Below, piece by piece: positions 52,324 to 62,753 of a stretch of 64,000 bases of DNA (positions are counted from its first letter, which is position 1; the number at the start of each line of letters is the position of its first letter). The notes under the pieces were generated by a model. The model did not search any database and had not been told where the DNA came from. It saw only the letters and a list, made by a program, of their open reading frames with translations. The DNA comes from Streptomyces violens (lineage in GTDB: Bacteria; Actinomycetota; Actinomycetes; Streptomycetales; Streptomycetaceae). Location of the stretch: positions 1-64,000 of the forward strand of contig NZ_JOBH01000023.1 in NCBI RefSeq assembly GCF_000717745.1, in the 5' to 3' direction. The position numbers and the translations under genes are program-made.

Positions 52324-53399
52324 GGGGCGGCGGTCGGGCCCGGCGCCCGCAAGGGCACGTGCCCGACCGCCCGCCCCTCCGCGTCCAGCAGCCGGCCCAT
52401 CCGCTTGATCGTGTGCAGCGTCAGTTCCCGTTGCCCGACCCGGAGGTGGGGAAAGCGGCGCCGGATGCGGGTCTCCAGCGCATGGCACTCCGCGGTCGAC
52501 CGTATCCAGGCGGAGAACAACAGATTGGCCGCGCCGGTCACCGCCACGCACAGCCGGGTCTCCCGGAAGGCGGCCAGCGCCAGGCCGGTGCTGTCCAGCA
52601 GGTCGGCCGGCACGTCCAGCCGGTATGTCGCGATGACCGGCCAGCCCGCCGCCCGCTGCGCCACATCGCAGCGGAAGTGCACCTCCGGGTGGTGCAGCAG
52701 CCGGGCCAGCCGCCGCCGCACGGTCGTCTCGCTCATCGCGCACTCCCGCGCCAGATCCGAGTAGGCCCGTCGGCCGTCCTCGCCCAGCGCCCGCAGCAGC
52801 CGGGTGTCGGCCTCGCCCAGCGCAGGCGCGCGCTGTGACCCCGGCCCGTCCCGCGGGCCGAGCGTCCGGCGCTGGTCGCTGTCCAGCGCGTGCAGCAGCC
52901 ATCCGCTGCCCTCGCGGTACGTCCGCGCCTGAAGGCTCACCCGTACCGCCGAGATGCCGTCCAGCCGCCCCAGGAAACCGGTCACGAACGCGTCCATGCC
53001 CGCCAGGTCGCGGGTAATGACGTACAGCAGGAGCTGATGCGGCCCGGCCGTCCGCTCGATGCTGAAGACGTGCGGTGACGCGCTGAGCCGCGCGCTGACG
53101 GCGAGCAGCCGCTCCGGCCGGCAGGCGACGTCGATGTACGCGACGGGCATCCCCGGCAGCGAGGCGTACGCCGTCATCCAGGCCAGCCCGTGCCCGGTCA
53201 GCCAGTTCCAGCGCCGGGCCGCGGTCGTGGCGTCGACGCCGACGGCCGCCGCGATACGGGTCCACGGGGCCCGCGGCGCGACCTGCAGCGCCTCGACGAG
53301 CGCCAGGTCCGTCTCGCTCAGCGCGGCGGATTCCGGCGGACGGCGGGGCGCTGCGCCGGAAACCGGCGTGGGGACCACGGGAAACGCCATGGCGTGCAT
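52317..53399 (-). CDS. Tandem-domain Lrp/AsnC-family regulator
   Basis: A 360-residue regulator with two Lrp/AsnC units: [31 protein letters not shown] with its RAM domain, then a second HTH ([34 protein letters not shown]) and a second RAM domain. Lrp proteins bind amino acids. It faces an MFS transporter and an M20 amidohydrolase across only 46 bp, so it almost certainly controls them in response to an amino acid or a conjugate. ATG at MHAMAF; an in-frame ATG three codons later is possible. Confidence 0.87.
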   Translation of the reverse strand: MHAMAFPVVPTPVSGAAPRRPPESAALSETDLALVEALQVAPRAPWTRIAAAVGVDATTAARRWNWLTGHGLAWMTAYASLPGMPVAYIDVACRPERLLAVSARLSASPHVFSIERTAGPHQLLLYVITRDLAGMDAFVTGFLGRLDGISAVRVSLQARTYREGSGWLLHALDSDQRRTLGPRDGPGSQRAPALGEADTRLLRALGEDGRRAYSDLARECAMSETTVRRRLARLLHHPEVHFRCDVAQRAAGWPVIATYRLDVPADLLDSTGLALAAFRETRLCVAVTGAANLLFSAWIRSTAECHALETRIRRRFPHLRVGQRELTLHTIKRMGRLLDAEGRAVGHVPLRAPGPTAAPQ

Positions 53400-53445
53400 T
53401 GTGGCCGAACCCCCCGCCCACCCGGTAGAGCAGGAGGATCATGCC

Positions 53446-54717
53446 GTGCAGATGCACAGAACCACCCGGATCACGGTGGTACTGCTCTTCGCCGCCTGGA
53501 CCGTCGACTACATCGACCGCCTCGTCATCAATCTCGCCCTGCCGTCGATAGGCGAGACGTTCGGCCTGTCACACGGCGCGCGCGGAATGATCGTCTCCGC
53601 GTTCTTCCTCACCTACGCGCTCTTCCAGATCCCCGGCGGCCTGCTGGCGGACCGTTTCGGCGGCGTACGGATGGCTTCCCTGGCGCTGGTCCTGTGGTCG
53701 CTCTTCACCGGACTGACCGCCCTGGCCTGGTCGTTCACCGCGCTGCTGGTCATCCGCTGCTTCTTCGGCGCAGCGCAGGGGCTGTTCCCGGGCGCGGCGC
53801 TGAACGCGCTGAGCCGGCGCAGCATCCCCGCCCAGCGCATGACGGCGACCGGCTGGCTGCAGAGCTCCAACGCGGTCGGCGGCCTGCTGGCCTCCGTCCT
53901 CGCGTCGGTGCTGCTGTCCCTGTGGGACTGGCGCGCCATGTTCCTGACCGTCTGCCTGCTGGGCGTACTGGTGCTCGTCGCCGTACGGCGCTGGATGCCG
54001 GCGCCGCTGCCCGAGGCCGACACCGGGGCCGACGCCCCGCGTACGAAGGGCGCGGCGCGGGCGGTGCTGCGCTCGCCGGCCATCTGGGGTTTCGCGCTGC
54101 TGTTCTTCGCCTACGACGTGGTGATCTGGGGCCTGAACTCCTGGAGCGGCTCGTACCTCATCGAGGAGCGCGGCCTGCACGTCGGCTCCGCCGGGCTGGT
54201 CACCCTCGGCCCGACCGTCCTGGCCGCGGCCGGCGCCGTCCTCGGCGGCAAGCTGTCGGACCGCTTCGAGGGCCGGCCGCGCCGCATCATCGTGCCCGCG
54301 ATGCTGGCCGTCGCCGTACTGCTGTTCCTGCTGCCCCGCACCACGTCCATCACCCAGTTCGTCCTCTGCGGCACGCTGCTGAGCGGCGCGGCGGGCCTGT
54401 GCTACCTGCCCTGCTTCTCGGTACCGCTGCGCAGCCTGCCGCCCGGGCTGAGCGGGGTCGCCTCCGGGATCATCCTGTTCGGCGGCCAGCTCTCCGGGAT
54501 CCTGACCCCCACCGTCTTCGGCACGGTCGTCGACCACTTCTCGTACGAAGCGGCCTTCACGATGCTCATCGCCGGGCCGGCGCTCGCGATCCTCGTGTCG
54601 CTGCGCGTGCCGCAGACGACGCCGCGCTTCCTGGCCGGGTTCGGCGGCGCGTACGCGGCCGGACGGCAGACCGCCGACCGCACGCCCGCCGACCCCGCAC
54701 CCCACCCGAAGGGATGA
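53446..54717 (+). CDS. MFS transporter (anion:cation symporter-like)
   Basis: A 423-residue twelve-helix permease of the ACS-like MFS group: [27 protein letters not shown] in helix 1 and [21 protein letters not shown] after helix 2. Such carriers take up organic anions such as hexuronates, phthalate or N-acyl amino acids. It is coupled to an M20 amidohydrolase, so import of an N-acyl amino acid followed by hydrolysis is likely. GTG is chosen because AGGAGG lies eight bases before it; an ATG two codons later is less well placed. Confidence 0.87.
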   Translation: MQMHRTTRITVVLLFAAWTVDYIDRLVINLALPSIGETFGLSHGARGMIVSAFFLTYALFQIPGGLLADRFGGVRMASLALVLWSLFTGLTALAWSFTALLVIRCFFGAAQGLFPGAALNALSRRSIPAQRMTATGWLQSSNAVGGLLASVLASVLLSLWDWRAMFLTVCLLGVLVLVAVRRWMPAPLPEADTGADAPRTKGAARAVLRSPAIWGFALLFFAYDVVIWGLNSWSGSYLIEERGLHVGSAGLVTLGPTVLAAAGAVLGGKLSDRFEGRPRRIIVPAMLAVAVLLFLLPRTTSITQFVLCGTLLSGAAGLCYLPCFSVPLRSLPPGLSGVASGIILFGGQLSGILTPTVFGTVVDHFSYEAAFTMLIAGPALAILVSLRVPQTTPRFLAGFGGAYAAGRQTADRTPADPAPHPKG

Positions 54718-54719
54718 CC

Positions 54720-55988
54720 ATGACCGCGCCCACCACCACTGCCGAGGAAACCCCCCTGGAACTCGGCCTGCCGGACCACCTCCCGCACTGGGAAGACGTC
54801 TACCGCGACCTCCACTCCCACCCCGAACTCGCCTTCGCCGAGCACCGCACGGCTGCCACCGTGGCCGCCGAGCTGCGCGCCGAGGGCGGCTGGGAGGTGA
54901 CCGAAGGCGTGGGCGGTACCGGGGTGGTGGCCGTACTGCGCAACGGCGACGGCCCGGTCGTGCTGCTGCGCGCCGACATGGACGCACTGCCCGTACAGGA
55001 GGAGACCGGCCTCGCGTACGCGTCGGCCGAGCCGGGCCGCATGCACGCCTGCGGCCACGACATCCACGTCACCTGCCTGCTGGGCGCCTGCCGCCAGCTC
55101 GCCGCGCACCCGGGCGCCTGGCACGGCACGGTCGTGGCCGTCTTCCAGCCCGCCGAGGAGGTCGGACAGGGTGCGCGCGCCATGCTGCGGGACGGGCTGC
55201 TGGACCGCTTCCCGCGCCCCGACGTGTGCCTGGGCCAGCACGTCGGGCCGTTCCCCGCGGGCCTGGTGGTGACCCGGCCGGGCCCGCTGATGGCGGCCGC
55301 CGACAGCCTGCGGGTCACCCTGCACGGCGCGGGCGGGCACGCCTCGACCCCGCAGTACTGCGTCGACCCGCTCGTACTGGCCGCCACGGTCGTCCTCCGC
55401 CTGCAGACCTTCGCGGCCCGCCAGGCCCCGTACTCCCGGGCGACGATCCTGACCGCCGGCGCGCTGCACTCCGGGACGGTGGCCAACATCATCCCGCACA
55501 CCGCCGAACTCCTGCTCAGCCTGCGGACGTTCAGCCCTGAGGCGCGCGAGGAGGCGTTCGAGGCGATCCGGCGCGTCATACGGACCGAGGCGGAGTCGTT
55601 CGACGTGCCGCGGCCGCCGGAGATCACCGCGTACGACCCCTTCCCGCTCACGGTCAACGAGGAGGACGCGACGCGCCGCGTGCTCACCGCGATCGAAACG
55701 ACGGGCGCGCCCACACACGTCCTGCAGTCCCCCTTGGCCGCCAGCGAGGACTTCGGCGCCCTGGGGACCGCGGCAGGCTGCCCCTCGGTCTTCTGGCACT
55801 TCGGCGGCATCGCGCACGACCGCTTCTCCGAGGAGGGCATCGCCGCCCTGCACCGCGGCGCCCAGCCACCCGGCATCCCGGCGCCCCACTCCCCGCACTA
55901 CGCCCCCGACCCGGCCCCCACCCTCCCGGTCGGCATCCGCAACCTCCTCGCGGTGACGACGGAGTGGCTGCGCCCCGGGAGCGAGTGA
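54720..55988 (+). CDS. M20D-family amidohydrolase (N-acyl-amino-acid hydrolase)
   Basis: A 422-residue metal hydrolase: [48 protein letters not shown] and later GAGGHASTP from the dimerisation domain, matching the IAA-amino-acid/hippurate hydrolase branch. It releases a free amino acid from its N-acyl conjugate. It is in an operon with the MFS transporter and opposite an Lrp regulator. ATG 54720 has AAGGGA at good spacing; ATG 54714, overlapping the previous stop, is the alternative. Confidence 0.88.
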   Translation: MTAPTTTAEETPLELGLPDHLPHWEDVYRDLHSHPELAFAEHRTAATVAAELRAEGGWEVTEGVGGTGVVAVLRNGDGPVVLLRADMDALPVQEETGLAYASAEPGRMHACGHDIHVTCLLGACRQLAAHPGAWHGTVVAVFQPAEEVGQGARAMLRDGLLDRFPRPDVCLGQHVGPFPAGLVVTRPGPLMAAADSLRVTLHGAGGHASTPQYCVDPLVLAATVVLRLQTFAARQAPYSRATILTAGALHSGTVANIIPHTAELLLSLRTFSPEAREEAFEAIRRVIRTEAESFDVPRPPEITAYDPFPLTVNEEDATRRVLTAIETTGAPTHVLQSPLAASEDFGALGTAAGCPSVFWHFGGIAHDRFSEEGIAALHRGAQPPGIPAPHSPHYAPDPAPTLPVGIRNLLAVTTEWLRPGSE

Positions 55989-56092
55989 GGGACACACCAC
56001 CGTTCGGAGCAGTCGCAGGTCGCCCGCCCCGACCGGACATGAGGGGATGGAAGCGGTGGCGGGCCCCCGTCACCGCGAACCTGGGAGGCACC

Positions 56093-56296
56093 ATGGCCGA
56101 GGAACGTACGAACCGGGACCCGCACGAGGCGGACATGGCCCCGGCTCAGAAACGCGAGCCCGCCAAGGACGAGCGCGACCGCAGCGCCGAGGAGGTCAAC
56201 GCGGACCGGCCGTCCGTACGAGGAGAGAAGCCCGGCCCGGCCCCGAAGCGTGCCTCGAAGCCGGGGGAGCGGCGCGCGCCGAAGCGGACTCAGTAG
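56093..56296 (+). CDS. Small charged disordered protein
   Basis: A 67-residue protein made almost entirely of Glu, Asp, Lys, Arg, Pro and Ala (KREPAKDERDRSAEEVNADR), with no hydrophobic core, so it should be intrinsically disordered. GGGAGG lies six bases before the ATG, the strongest sign that it is a real gene. It ends 7 bp inside the convergent DMT gene. I do not recognise a family or function. Confidence 0.62.
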   Translation: MAEERTNRDPHEADMAPAQKREPAKDERDRSAEEVNADRPSVRGEKPGPAPKRASKPGERRAPKRTQ

Positions 56297-57288
56297 CGAG
56301 TACGGGGGCGATGCGGCTCTGGGGTACGGCCTCGCTCTTCCGGCGCACGGTCCTGCGCCGTGACCTCGTCGCGGCGCCACGGCGGCCGTCCCCGGGTGGC
56401 CGCGAGGACCGCGCCCGCCAGCAGGACCGCCGCGCCCGCCACCTGCACCGGACCGAAGGACTCGCCGAGGAACAGCGTGCCGCAGACGGTGTTCACGACC
56501 GGCACGGTGAACATCATCAGCGAGGCGGAGGCCGGACCCACCGCGCCCACCCCTCGGTAGTACAGGAGGTTGGCGACGGCCGCGGCGCCCAGCGCCAGGA
56601 AGCCCACGTTCAGCCAGAGGCCCGGCGGCAGTTCGCCCCAGCGCACGTCCGGTACGGCGGGCGCGGCGACCAGGCCCAGTAGGACGGCGCCCGCACAGGT
56701 GGCGTACGTCGTGGCGCGCAGCGGGTCGACACCGGCCAGTACCCGCGGCCCGGCGAGCGTGTACGCGGCCCAGCACGCCGCGCTGAGGAGGAACAGCGCG
56801 TCCCCGGCGAGCCGCGACGGGCTCCCCTGGGTGCTGCCGCCCGCACCCAGGAAGAAGATCACCGCTCCGGTGAGCCCGAGCGCCAGCCCCGCCAGCCGCG
56901 CCCACGAGGCCCGTTCGCGCTTCGTGACCAGCAGGAACAGGCTGGTGAGCACCGGGCTCAGCACGGGTATGAGAATCCCGGCGTCGAGCGAGGGCGCGAG
57001 CGAAAGCCCCCAGAAGAACGCACTGTTGTAGGCGAAGACCCCGAGGACGCCCGCCAGGGCCGCGCGCCGGCCCGCACCCCGCTGCGCCCGTGCCGCCTCC
57101 CGCCGGTCGCCCAAGAAGTACAGCGCCACCAGCAGGGCGAGCGCAGCCCCGCCGAAGCGCAGCAGCGCGGCGACCGAGTGCGGTACGTACGCCACCACCG
57201 ACTTGGAACTGGCGAAGGCGCTGCCCCACAGCACCATCGTCACCGACAACATCAGATACGGGCTGTGCACGCCCTTCTTCGCTGGCAT
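56290..57288 (-). CDS. EamA-type exporter (DMT superfamily)
   Basis: A 332-residue membrane protein with ten hydrophobic segments in two EamA repeats (TMVLWGSAFASSKSVVAYVPHS first, ACWAAYTLAGPRVLAG second, then YYRGVGAVGPASASLMMFTVPVV). These carriers usually export amino acids or small metabolites. The start at MPAKKG is chosen because the first helix follows at once. An AraC regulator is divergently placed 110 bp away and probably controls it. The tail is basic and Pro-rich. Confidence 0.87.
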   Translation of the reverse strand: MPAKKGVHSPYLMLSVTMVLWGSAFASSKSVVAYVPHSVAALLRFGGAALALLVALYFLGDRREAARAQRGAGRRAALAGVLGVFAYNSAFFWGLSLAPSLDAGILIPVLSPVLTSLFLLVTKRERASWARLAGLALGLTGAVIFFLGAGGSTQGSPSRLAGDALFLLSAACWAAYTLAGPRVLAGVDPLRATTYATCAGAVLLGLVAAPAVPDVRWGELPPGLWLNVGFLALGAAAVANLLYYRGVGAVGPASASLMMFTVPVVNTVCGTLFLGESFGPVQVAGAAVLLAGAVLAATRGRPPWRRDEVTAQDRAPEERGRTPEPHRPRTRY

Positions 57289-57397
57289 GCCCCGACTCTG
57301 GCGCCCGGCACCCGGCCCGGTCTTGAACGCTGGTGCGCGCCCGGCGGTGCCGCGGCCGGACGGCGCCCCCGCGCCGGTCACGGGCCATAATGCGGCC

Positions 57398-58291
57398 ATG
57401 GGGACGGGCGCGGGCGGCAGCTGGGTGCGGTACTGGCGGGACGGCACCCGCCCCGTGGAGGCCATGCACGCGCGCTTCCGCGACCACGTCTATCCGCCGC
57501 ACAGCCATGACACGTACTCCTTCGGCATCACCGACGCCGGTGCCCAGCGCTTCCGCTGTCGCGGCGCGGCGCACACCAGCGGCGCCGGGATGGTGATGGC
57601 GTTCAACCCGGACGAGGTGCACGACGGCCGGGCCGCGGCGGAGCTGGGCTACCACTACCGGATCGTGCACCTCGGCCCGTCCGTCGTGCGTGACGTACTC
57701 GCCGACGCCACCGACGGCCGGTCCGGCGCGCTCCCGCTGTTCGCGCACCCCGTACTGACCGACCCCGCCCTCGCGTACGCGCTCACCCGTCTGCACGCCG
57801 CGCTGGCCGGCACCACCGACCCGCTGGTCCGCGACGAACGCCTGACCGCGACGGTGACCGCGCTGGCCCGCCGCGCCGCGACCGCGCCGGCCTCCGCCGC
57901 GCTCGCCGCCCGTACACCCACCGACCGCGCCCGCCGCCAGGCCGCGCGCCGGGCGCGGGAACTGCTGGCGGAGACGTACATGGAGGCCGTGCCCGCCGAG
58001 CGGCTGGCGGCGGCCGCCGGGTGCAGCCGGTTCGCGCTCTACCGGGCTTTCCGCGCCGAGTACGGCCTCGCCCCCAGCGACTACCAGCGCCAACTGCGGC
58101 TGCGGCGGGCCCGTTCGCTGCTGCGTGCCGGTACGACGCCCGCCGACGCCGCGGCCGCCACCGGCTTCGCCGACCAGGCGCACTTCAGCCGCTGGTTCCA
58201 GCGCGTCTACGGCGTGACGCCCGGCGTGTTCCGGAACGCGCTTCTCAGCGCATCCCTGGACGTGCCTCTGAGCGCACCTCTGGACGGGTGA
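57398..58291 (+). CDS. AraC-family regulator
   Basis: A 297-residue regulator: N-terminal cupin-like AraC ligand domain (VYPPHSHDTYSFGITDAGAQRFRCRG, FNPDEVHDG) and C-terminal double HTH (AVPAERLAAAAGCSRFALYRAFRAEYG, ATGFADQAHFSRWFQRVYGVTPGVFR). It resembles the AraC proteins that control LysE/DMT-type exporters. It is divergent from the EamA exporter gene and likely activates it when its substrate accumulates. The start is chosen at MGTGAG; upstream in-frame sequence is unlike the family. Confidence 0.88.
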   Translation: MGTGAGGSWVRYWRDGTRPVEAMHARFRDHVYPPHSHDTYSFGITDAGAQRFRCRGAAHTSGAGMVMAFNPDEVHDGRAAAELGYHYRIVHLGPSVVRDVLADATDGRSGALPLFAHPVLTDPALAYALTRLHAALAGTTDPLVRDERLTATVTALARRAATAPASAALAARTPTDRARRQAARRARELLAETYMEAVPAERLAAAAGCSRFALYRAFRAEYGLAPSDYQRQLRLRRARSLLRAGTTPADAAAATGFADQAHFSRWFQRVYGVTPGVFRNALLSASLDVPLSAPLDG

Positions 58292-58560
58292 ACGGGCGGC
58301 GGACACGCCCGGGGGGCGGGGCCGAGGTCCGGGGACTGAAGGCAGAGGACTCAGGCCGGGCGGGGGCCGTTTGCCCGCGGTCATGTGGGTACGCGGAGGC
58401 CCGTGGGACCTTACGGTACGGACGGCGCGCGCACTGGCAAACTGTGTCCAGTGGGGCAAACCGGCAATAGGATGACGAAAGCGTGCCAGTCGCGGCGGTC
58501 ATCCGCGCTCCGGACGGCACCCGCCCACGCCACCCGACCCGACGACGAGTACGCGGAGCC

Positions 58561-60174
58561 ATGAAACACGGGCAGAACGAACGATCCAGGCAAGCGCGCA
58601 AGGCCACGCAGTCCGCCGGGTACGGTTCGGGCAGCGTACGGACCGAGCGCATGGTGCGTACGCTGCTACGCCGACGCAAGCGCCCGGTGGCCCCCGAGGA
58701 CGTCACGGTCGTCGACAAACCCCAGGTCAGACGGGCGGTTTCGGCCGCGGCCCTGGGCAACACGATGGAGTGGTTCGACTTCGGCGTCTACGCCTATGTC
58801 GCCCCCACCCTCGGCAAGGTCTTCTTCCCCTCCAGCTCGCCCGGCGCGCAGGTGATCTCCACCTTCGCCACGTTCGCCGCCGCGTTCCTCGTGCGCCCGC
58901 TCGGCGGCCTGGTCTTCGGGCCGCTGGGTGACCGCATCGGACGCCAGCGGGTGCTCGCCGCCACCATGATCATGATGGCGATCAGCACCTTCGCGGTCGG
59001 CTTCTTGCCGGGCTACGAATCCATCGGCCTGGCCGCGGCCATACTGCTGTTGCTGTGCCGACTGGTGCAGGGCTTCTCGACCGGCGGTGAGTACGCGGGT
59101 GCGACGACGTACATCGCGGAGTACTCACCGGACCGCAAACGCGGGTTCCTCGGGAGCTGGCTCGACTTCGGCACGTTCGTCGGCTACTCGCTCGGCTCCA
59201 GCCTCGTCACCGTGCTGACCGCCGTCCTCAGCGACGAGCAGATGCTCTCGTGGGGCTGGCGCATCCCCTTCTTTGTCGCCGGGCCGCTCGGCCTGATCGG
59301 CCTCTACATGCGGATGAAGCTGGAGGAGACCCCGGCCTTCCAGGAGGTCGAGGCCAAGCATCAGGAGGCACAGAAGGACGGCGCCCTGACGGAGGACCCG
59401 GTCGAGCAGGCCCGCATGTCCGGCAAGGGCCGCCTGAAGGAGCTGTTCACGCACCACTGGGAGGCCATCCTCATCTGCATGGGCCTGGTGCTGCTCTACA
59501 ACGTGACCAACTACATGGTCACCTCCTACCTGCCCACCTACATGACCAGCACCCTCGGCGAACCCAGCCTGACCGCCCAACTGCTCGTCCTCGGCACGAT
59601 GGTCCTGGTCGTCCTCACGATCACCACCGTCGGCCGCTCCTCGGACCGCTTCGGCCGCCGCCCCATGTTCCTCTGGGCGGGCGCGGCGATGGTGGTGCTC
59701 GCCATCCCCGCCTTCCTCCTCATCAAGCAGGGCGGCATCCTCTTCCCCGCCATGGGCTGCGTGATCCTCGGCCTGCTGCTCGTCTGCTTCGCGGGCACCA
59801 GCGCGTCCACCCTGCCCGCGCTCTTCCCCACCCACCTGCGCTACGGCGGCCTGTCCGTCGCCTTCAACGTCTCCGTCTCGATCTTCGGCGGCACGACACC
59901 GCTGGTCGCCTCGGCGCTGGTCGAATCCACGGGCGACAAGATGGTCCCCGCGTACTACCTGATGGCAGCCGGCATCATCGGCGTCATCTCGGCGATCTTC
60001 CTCCACGAAACAGCGGGCAAGCCGCTCCGCGGCTCCTCGCACATGGTCGAAGACGAACAACAGGCCCGCCAACTCGTCGCCCACAGCCGCACCCGCGCAG
60101 GCCGCCGAGCCCGCGACGTCTGGATCGGCCTCCGCCAGGGACGCTTGCCGCGCCACGACAAGGACAAGGAGTAG
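58561..60174 (+). CDS. MFS proline/betaine transporter (ProP/MHS-like)
   Basis: A 537-residue metabolite:H+ symporter: LGNTMEWFDFGVYAYVAP in helix 1, GGLVFGPLGDRIGRQRVLA after helix 2, LVQGFSTGGEYAGATTYIAEYSPDRKRGFLGS, WRIPFFVAGPLG, typical of ProP glycine-betaine/proline carriers. The N-terminus has about 60 extra basic, disordered residues. ATG 58561 is used, though a GTG at 58483 is possible and neither has an ideal ribosome site. Import of an osmoprotectant is the usual role. Confidence 0.87.
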   Translation: MKHGQNERSRQARKATQSAGYGSGSVRTERMVRTLLRRRKRPVAPEDVTVVDKPQVRRAVSAAALGNTMEWFDFGVYAYVAPTLGKVFFPSSSPGAQVISTFATFAAAFLVRPLGGLVFGPLGDRIGRQRVLAATMIMMAISTFAVGFLPGYESIGLAAAILLLLCRLVQGFSTGGEYAGATTYIAEYSPDRKRGFLGSWLDFGTFVGYSLGSSLVTVLTAVLSDEQMLSWGWRIPFFVAGPLGLIGLYMRMKLEETPAFQEVEAKHQEAQKDGALTEDPVEQARMSGKGRLKELFTHHWEAILICMGLVLLYNVTNYMVTSYLPTYMTSTLGEPSLTAQLLVLGTMVLVVLTITTVGRSSDRFGRRPMFLWAGAAMVVLAIPAFLLIKQGGILFPAMGCVILGLLLVCFAGTSASTLPALFPTHLRYGGLSVAFNVSVSIFGGTTPLVASALVESTGDKMVPAYYLMAAGIIGVISAIFLHETAGKPLRGSSHMVEDEQQARQLVAHSRTRAGRRARDVWIGLRQGRLPRHDKDKE

Positions 60175-60216
60175 CTCTCAGTTCCCGCACACGCTTGCGA
60201 TCAGGGCTAGGCCGGA

Positions 60217-60609
60217 CTATGCCGAAGCCCTGGTTCCTGGGCAGGCGGTCCGGTCGACGGCCGCCTCCAGCAGCGCCTGCCCAGCAGCCGTGTCGTGGTC
60301 GGCTGTATACACATAGAGCACATACAACTGCCTCGCCCACGCCGCCGCGGCGTCCAGGTGCGGACCCGACATGGCTCTCCCGACCAACTCGCCGTTCCGC
60401 TCGGCGACGGCCACGCGATTCTCGTGATAGCGCTCGTCGGTCAACGCGACAGTCCAGAACCGCTCCCGAGCAGCCAGAAAGCCTGGAGCATCGAGGACTG
60501 CATCCGAGATGAGCCCTCGATAGGTCTCCTGCCGGCACCGGACGCTCACGCGCGCCATCTGCGTGGCATCCTCGACCCGGGCAGGGCGAACGGTCAGCGA
60601 GGAACTCAC
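60217..60609 (-). pseudogene. Truncated GNAT acetyltransferase
   Basis: The 130-residue frame has the N-terminal two-thirds of a GNAT domain: TVRPARVEDATQMARVSVRC, YRGLISDAVLD, ERNGELVGRAMSG and the acetyl-CoA site LYVYTADHDTAAGQALLEAAVD. It then ends in TACPGTRASA and stops, without the usual N-rAxxFYxxxGF strand and helix that complete the fold (another 30-40 residues). The gene has lost its 3' end, next to the ProP gene, so it is probably inactive. The GTG start is inferred from the domain. Confidence 0.7.
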
Positions 60610-60885
60610 CGCCGAATCGTAGTGCGACAGTTTCTTGCCGCCAGCCACGCGCCGGAGCGCCGGTAACGACGGTGTGGGCGACGAGCCGCGCCCGGCGGCG
60701 AGCGCGCGCCGTTGCCGAGTAGGCGACGCTCGTGGTGACGGAGCCCAGGTCGGCGATGCGGTCCGTGGTGCGGCATGCGGCCGACCCGTTGACGACGCCG
60801 CTCGGGTCCGCTCACTGCGCTTGCTGGGGCCTGTCCGATGGGCCGGTGATCGGTAGCTGGTGCAGGCTCGATAGATTGGCGTCCC

Positions 60886-61413
60886 ATGGAACTTTGGGGA
60901 GCACGCCTGTACGGGAACCCTTGCCGGGACTGTGGCTTCGACTGGTCGTTGACTCCGCGTGAAGCCATTGGCCAGGTCGAGGACCTGCCTACGCGGTACA
61001 CGGCGCTGGTGAAGGGGCTCCGGGGAGACGAACGGCATCCGGAGCTGGCCTGGAATGTCGCGGCCTACGTCAGTCACGTCACCGACAATCTACGCAACTG
61101 GGCGGAGCGGCTGGCCGGGGCGAGGCTTTCCGGCGCATCCCAGGTTCCCGGTTATGACCAAGACCTTCTGGCGCGGGCCCGCTACTACAACGACGTTCCC
61201 CTGGCAGGCGCTTTGTGGTCGCTTCAGCGGGCGGCCGACGCCTGGGTGGACTCCGTGTCCGCCGCGCTGGAGGAGAACGTGATTCTTGAGCATGCCGATC
61301 GTGGCGTACAGCAGGCCGAGGATGTGGCGCGCAACAACGCCCACGATGCCGCCCATCACGCCTGGGACATCAAGCGGATCTTGGTTCACGCTGATCGGCC
61401 AACCAGGAGCTGA
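60886..61413 (+). CDS. DinB-like protein
   Basis: A 175-residue protein with a DinB/YfiT-type four-helix bundle: CRDCGFDWSLTPREAIGQVEDLP at the start, HVTDNLRNWAERLAG, and HDAAHHAWDIKRI near the end with the His residues that could ligate a metal. The opening CxxC pattern is common in the actinobacterial subgroup. The function is unknown; related proteins are thiol S-transferases (mycothiol or bacillithiol), but this is only by family. It is preceded by a 276-bp gap with no recognisable gene. Confidence 0.78.
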   Translation: MELWGARLYGNPCRDCGFDWSLTPREAIGQVEDLPTRYTALVKGLRGDERHPELAWNVAAYVSHVTDNLRNWAERLAGARLSGASQVPGYDQDLLARARYYNDVPLAGALWSLQRAADAWVDSVSAALEENVILEHADRGVQQAEDVARNNAHDAAHHAWDIKRILVHADRPTRS

Positions 61414-61513
61414 GACAGGGAGCTGCATTCAAGCCCTCGCGCGTGTGCGACAGGCGGCGATCGGCACGGTCGAGTGGATCCTCCGCTCGACCAGCCGTTG
61501 CGGGTGGTGTGCT

Positions 61514-62566
61514 TCAGTCGGCCTTCGCCGGCTTGTCGAAGAAGCTGACGATCCGGGACAGGGCTCGCCGCACTGATGCGTTGTGGTCGTAGTCGCCGAC
61601 GTCGGTCAGCCGGTGTGGGGCGCCGTTTCTCGTCAACTGGTCGGCACAGTACGCCGCGTGGCTGAAGTCGACGTCCTTGTCGCCCCGGCCGTGGAAGATC
61701 TCCACCGGTACGTTCGGCCGCCAGTCGCAGGTGTTGTCCATCGGGCGCAGCTTGTCCTTCAGGACACCGTCGGGCTTGCGGATTCTGTTCAGGAAGTCCT
61801 CGGTGAACAGGTCCTTGGAGGCCGCCGGAAGTTCGCTGACGATCTGCCCGGTGGTGTGATGGCCGTCGAAGAGACCCTCCGCCTTGCTGTCGTAGGGGGA
61901 GCGGAAGGCCTCGCCGGGCGACGTGTAAAGGCCGTACATCCTGTTCCAGGCGGTGACGAAGTAGGCGAGATAGATGCCGGATTTGGCGGTCTTGTCATCG
62001 GCTGCGGCGGCCTCGAAGGCCGAGAGGTTGTAGGGGCCGCTGACCGGGGCGAGTGCCCCCAGCCGGAAGTAGCGGTCGGCACCCTTCTGCTGAAGCGCCC
62101 GGCCTACCAGCATGGTCGCGGGGCCGCCCTGCGAGAACCCGCTGACCTGAACCTTCCGCTTCAGCTCCCGGCCGTTCCGGTGGGCGAAGGTCCGGGCCGC
62201 GCGCAGGCCGTCCACCGAGGCCGCGACGGTGGCCCGAGGATCACCGTAGGGGTGGAAGCCTTCGCCCGAGCCGAGGCCCACGTAGTCGGGCGCCGAAACG
62301 GCCCGCCCGGTCGAGGCGAACAGCAGGGTGGCGATCCGGTCGTTCGACTTCGGATTCTCTGAGGCGACGTCCTTGCGGTAGACGGTGGTGCCGTGCAGCC
62401 AGGAGACGGTGGACATGTGGCGCGCCCCGTTCTTGGGCAGGACGACGAGCTGGCTCGCGGTCGTGGGGGCGTCCGTGCTGTCCCTGGTGCGGTAGGTGAC
62501 CCGATAAGCGGTCACGCCGTAGCGGACCTGGGACGTGTCGATCTTTCCCCGGAGTTCCCCGGCCAC
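61514..62566 (-). CDS. Alpha/beta-hydrolase lipase missing its export signal
   Basis: A 350-residue lipase/esterase resembling secretory LIP-type enzymes: VSWLHGTTVYRKDV, nucleophile in VSGFSQGGPATMLVG, acid/His region NVPVEIFHGRGDKDVDF and VGDYDHNASVRRAL. Relatives have a signal peptide and about 40 more residues. Here the same frame continues upstream (VVSVEQAADLTAEEV) but has no ATG, GTG or TTG until GTG 62566, inside the domain, and no hydrophobic leader. The 5' end appears replaced, so the protein may not be secreted or may be inactive. Confidence 0.7.
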   Translation of the reverse strand: MAGELRGKIDTSQVRYGVTAYRVTYRTRDSTDAPTTASQLVVLPKNGARHMSTVSWLHGTTVYRKDVASENPKSNDRIATLLFASTGRAVSAPDYVGLGSGEGFHPYGDPRATVAASVDGLRAARTFAHRNGRELKRKVQVSGFSQGGPATMLVGRALQQKGADRYFRLGALAPVSGPYNLSAFEAAAADDKTAKSGIYLAYFVTAWNRMYGLYTSPGEAFRSPYDSKAEGLFDGHHTTGQIVSELPAASKDLFTEDFLNRIRKPDGVLKDKLRPMDNTCDWRPNVPVEIFHGRGDKDVDFSHAAYCADQLTRNGAPHRLTDVGDYDHNASVRRALSRIVSFFDKPAKAD

Positions 62567-62753
62567 TTCCTCCGCTGTGAGGTCGGCCGCCTGCTCGACG
62601 GAGACGACGGCCCCGCCTTGTGCCCGCTCGCTGGGGGAGCCATGCCCGTCGGCCGCGCCACTGGGCCATGGAGCGACTCCCCGGGTCGCAAAGGGGGGAA
62701 ACCCCCTCGGGCCCCTGGGGGATGCCGGAAGACCCGAACGCGCGCGTCGGCGG

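Noticed and set aside
60635..60856. Small open frame in the gap between the GNAT remnant and the DinB-like gene
   Set aside because: No ribosome site, no start context and no resemblance to a protein family.
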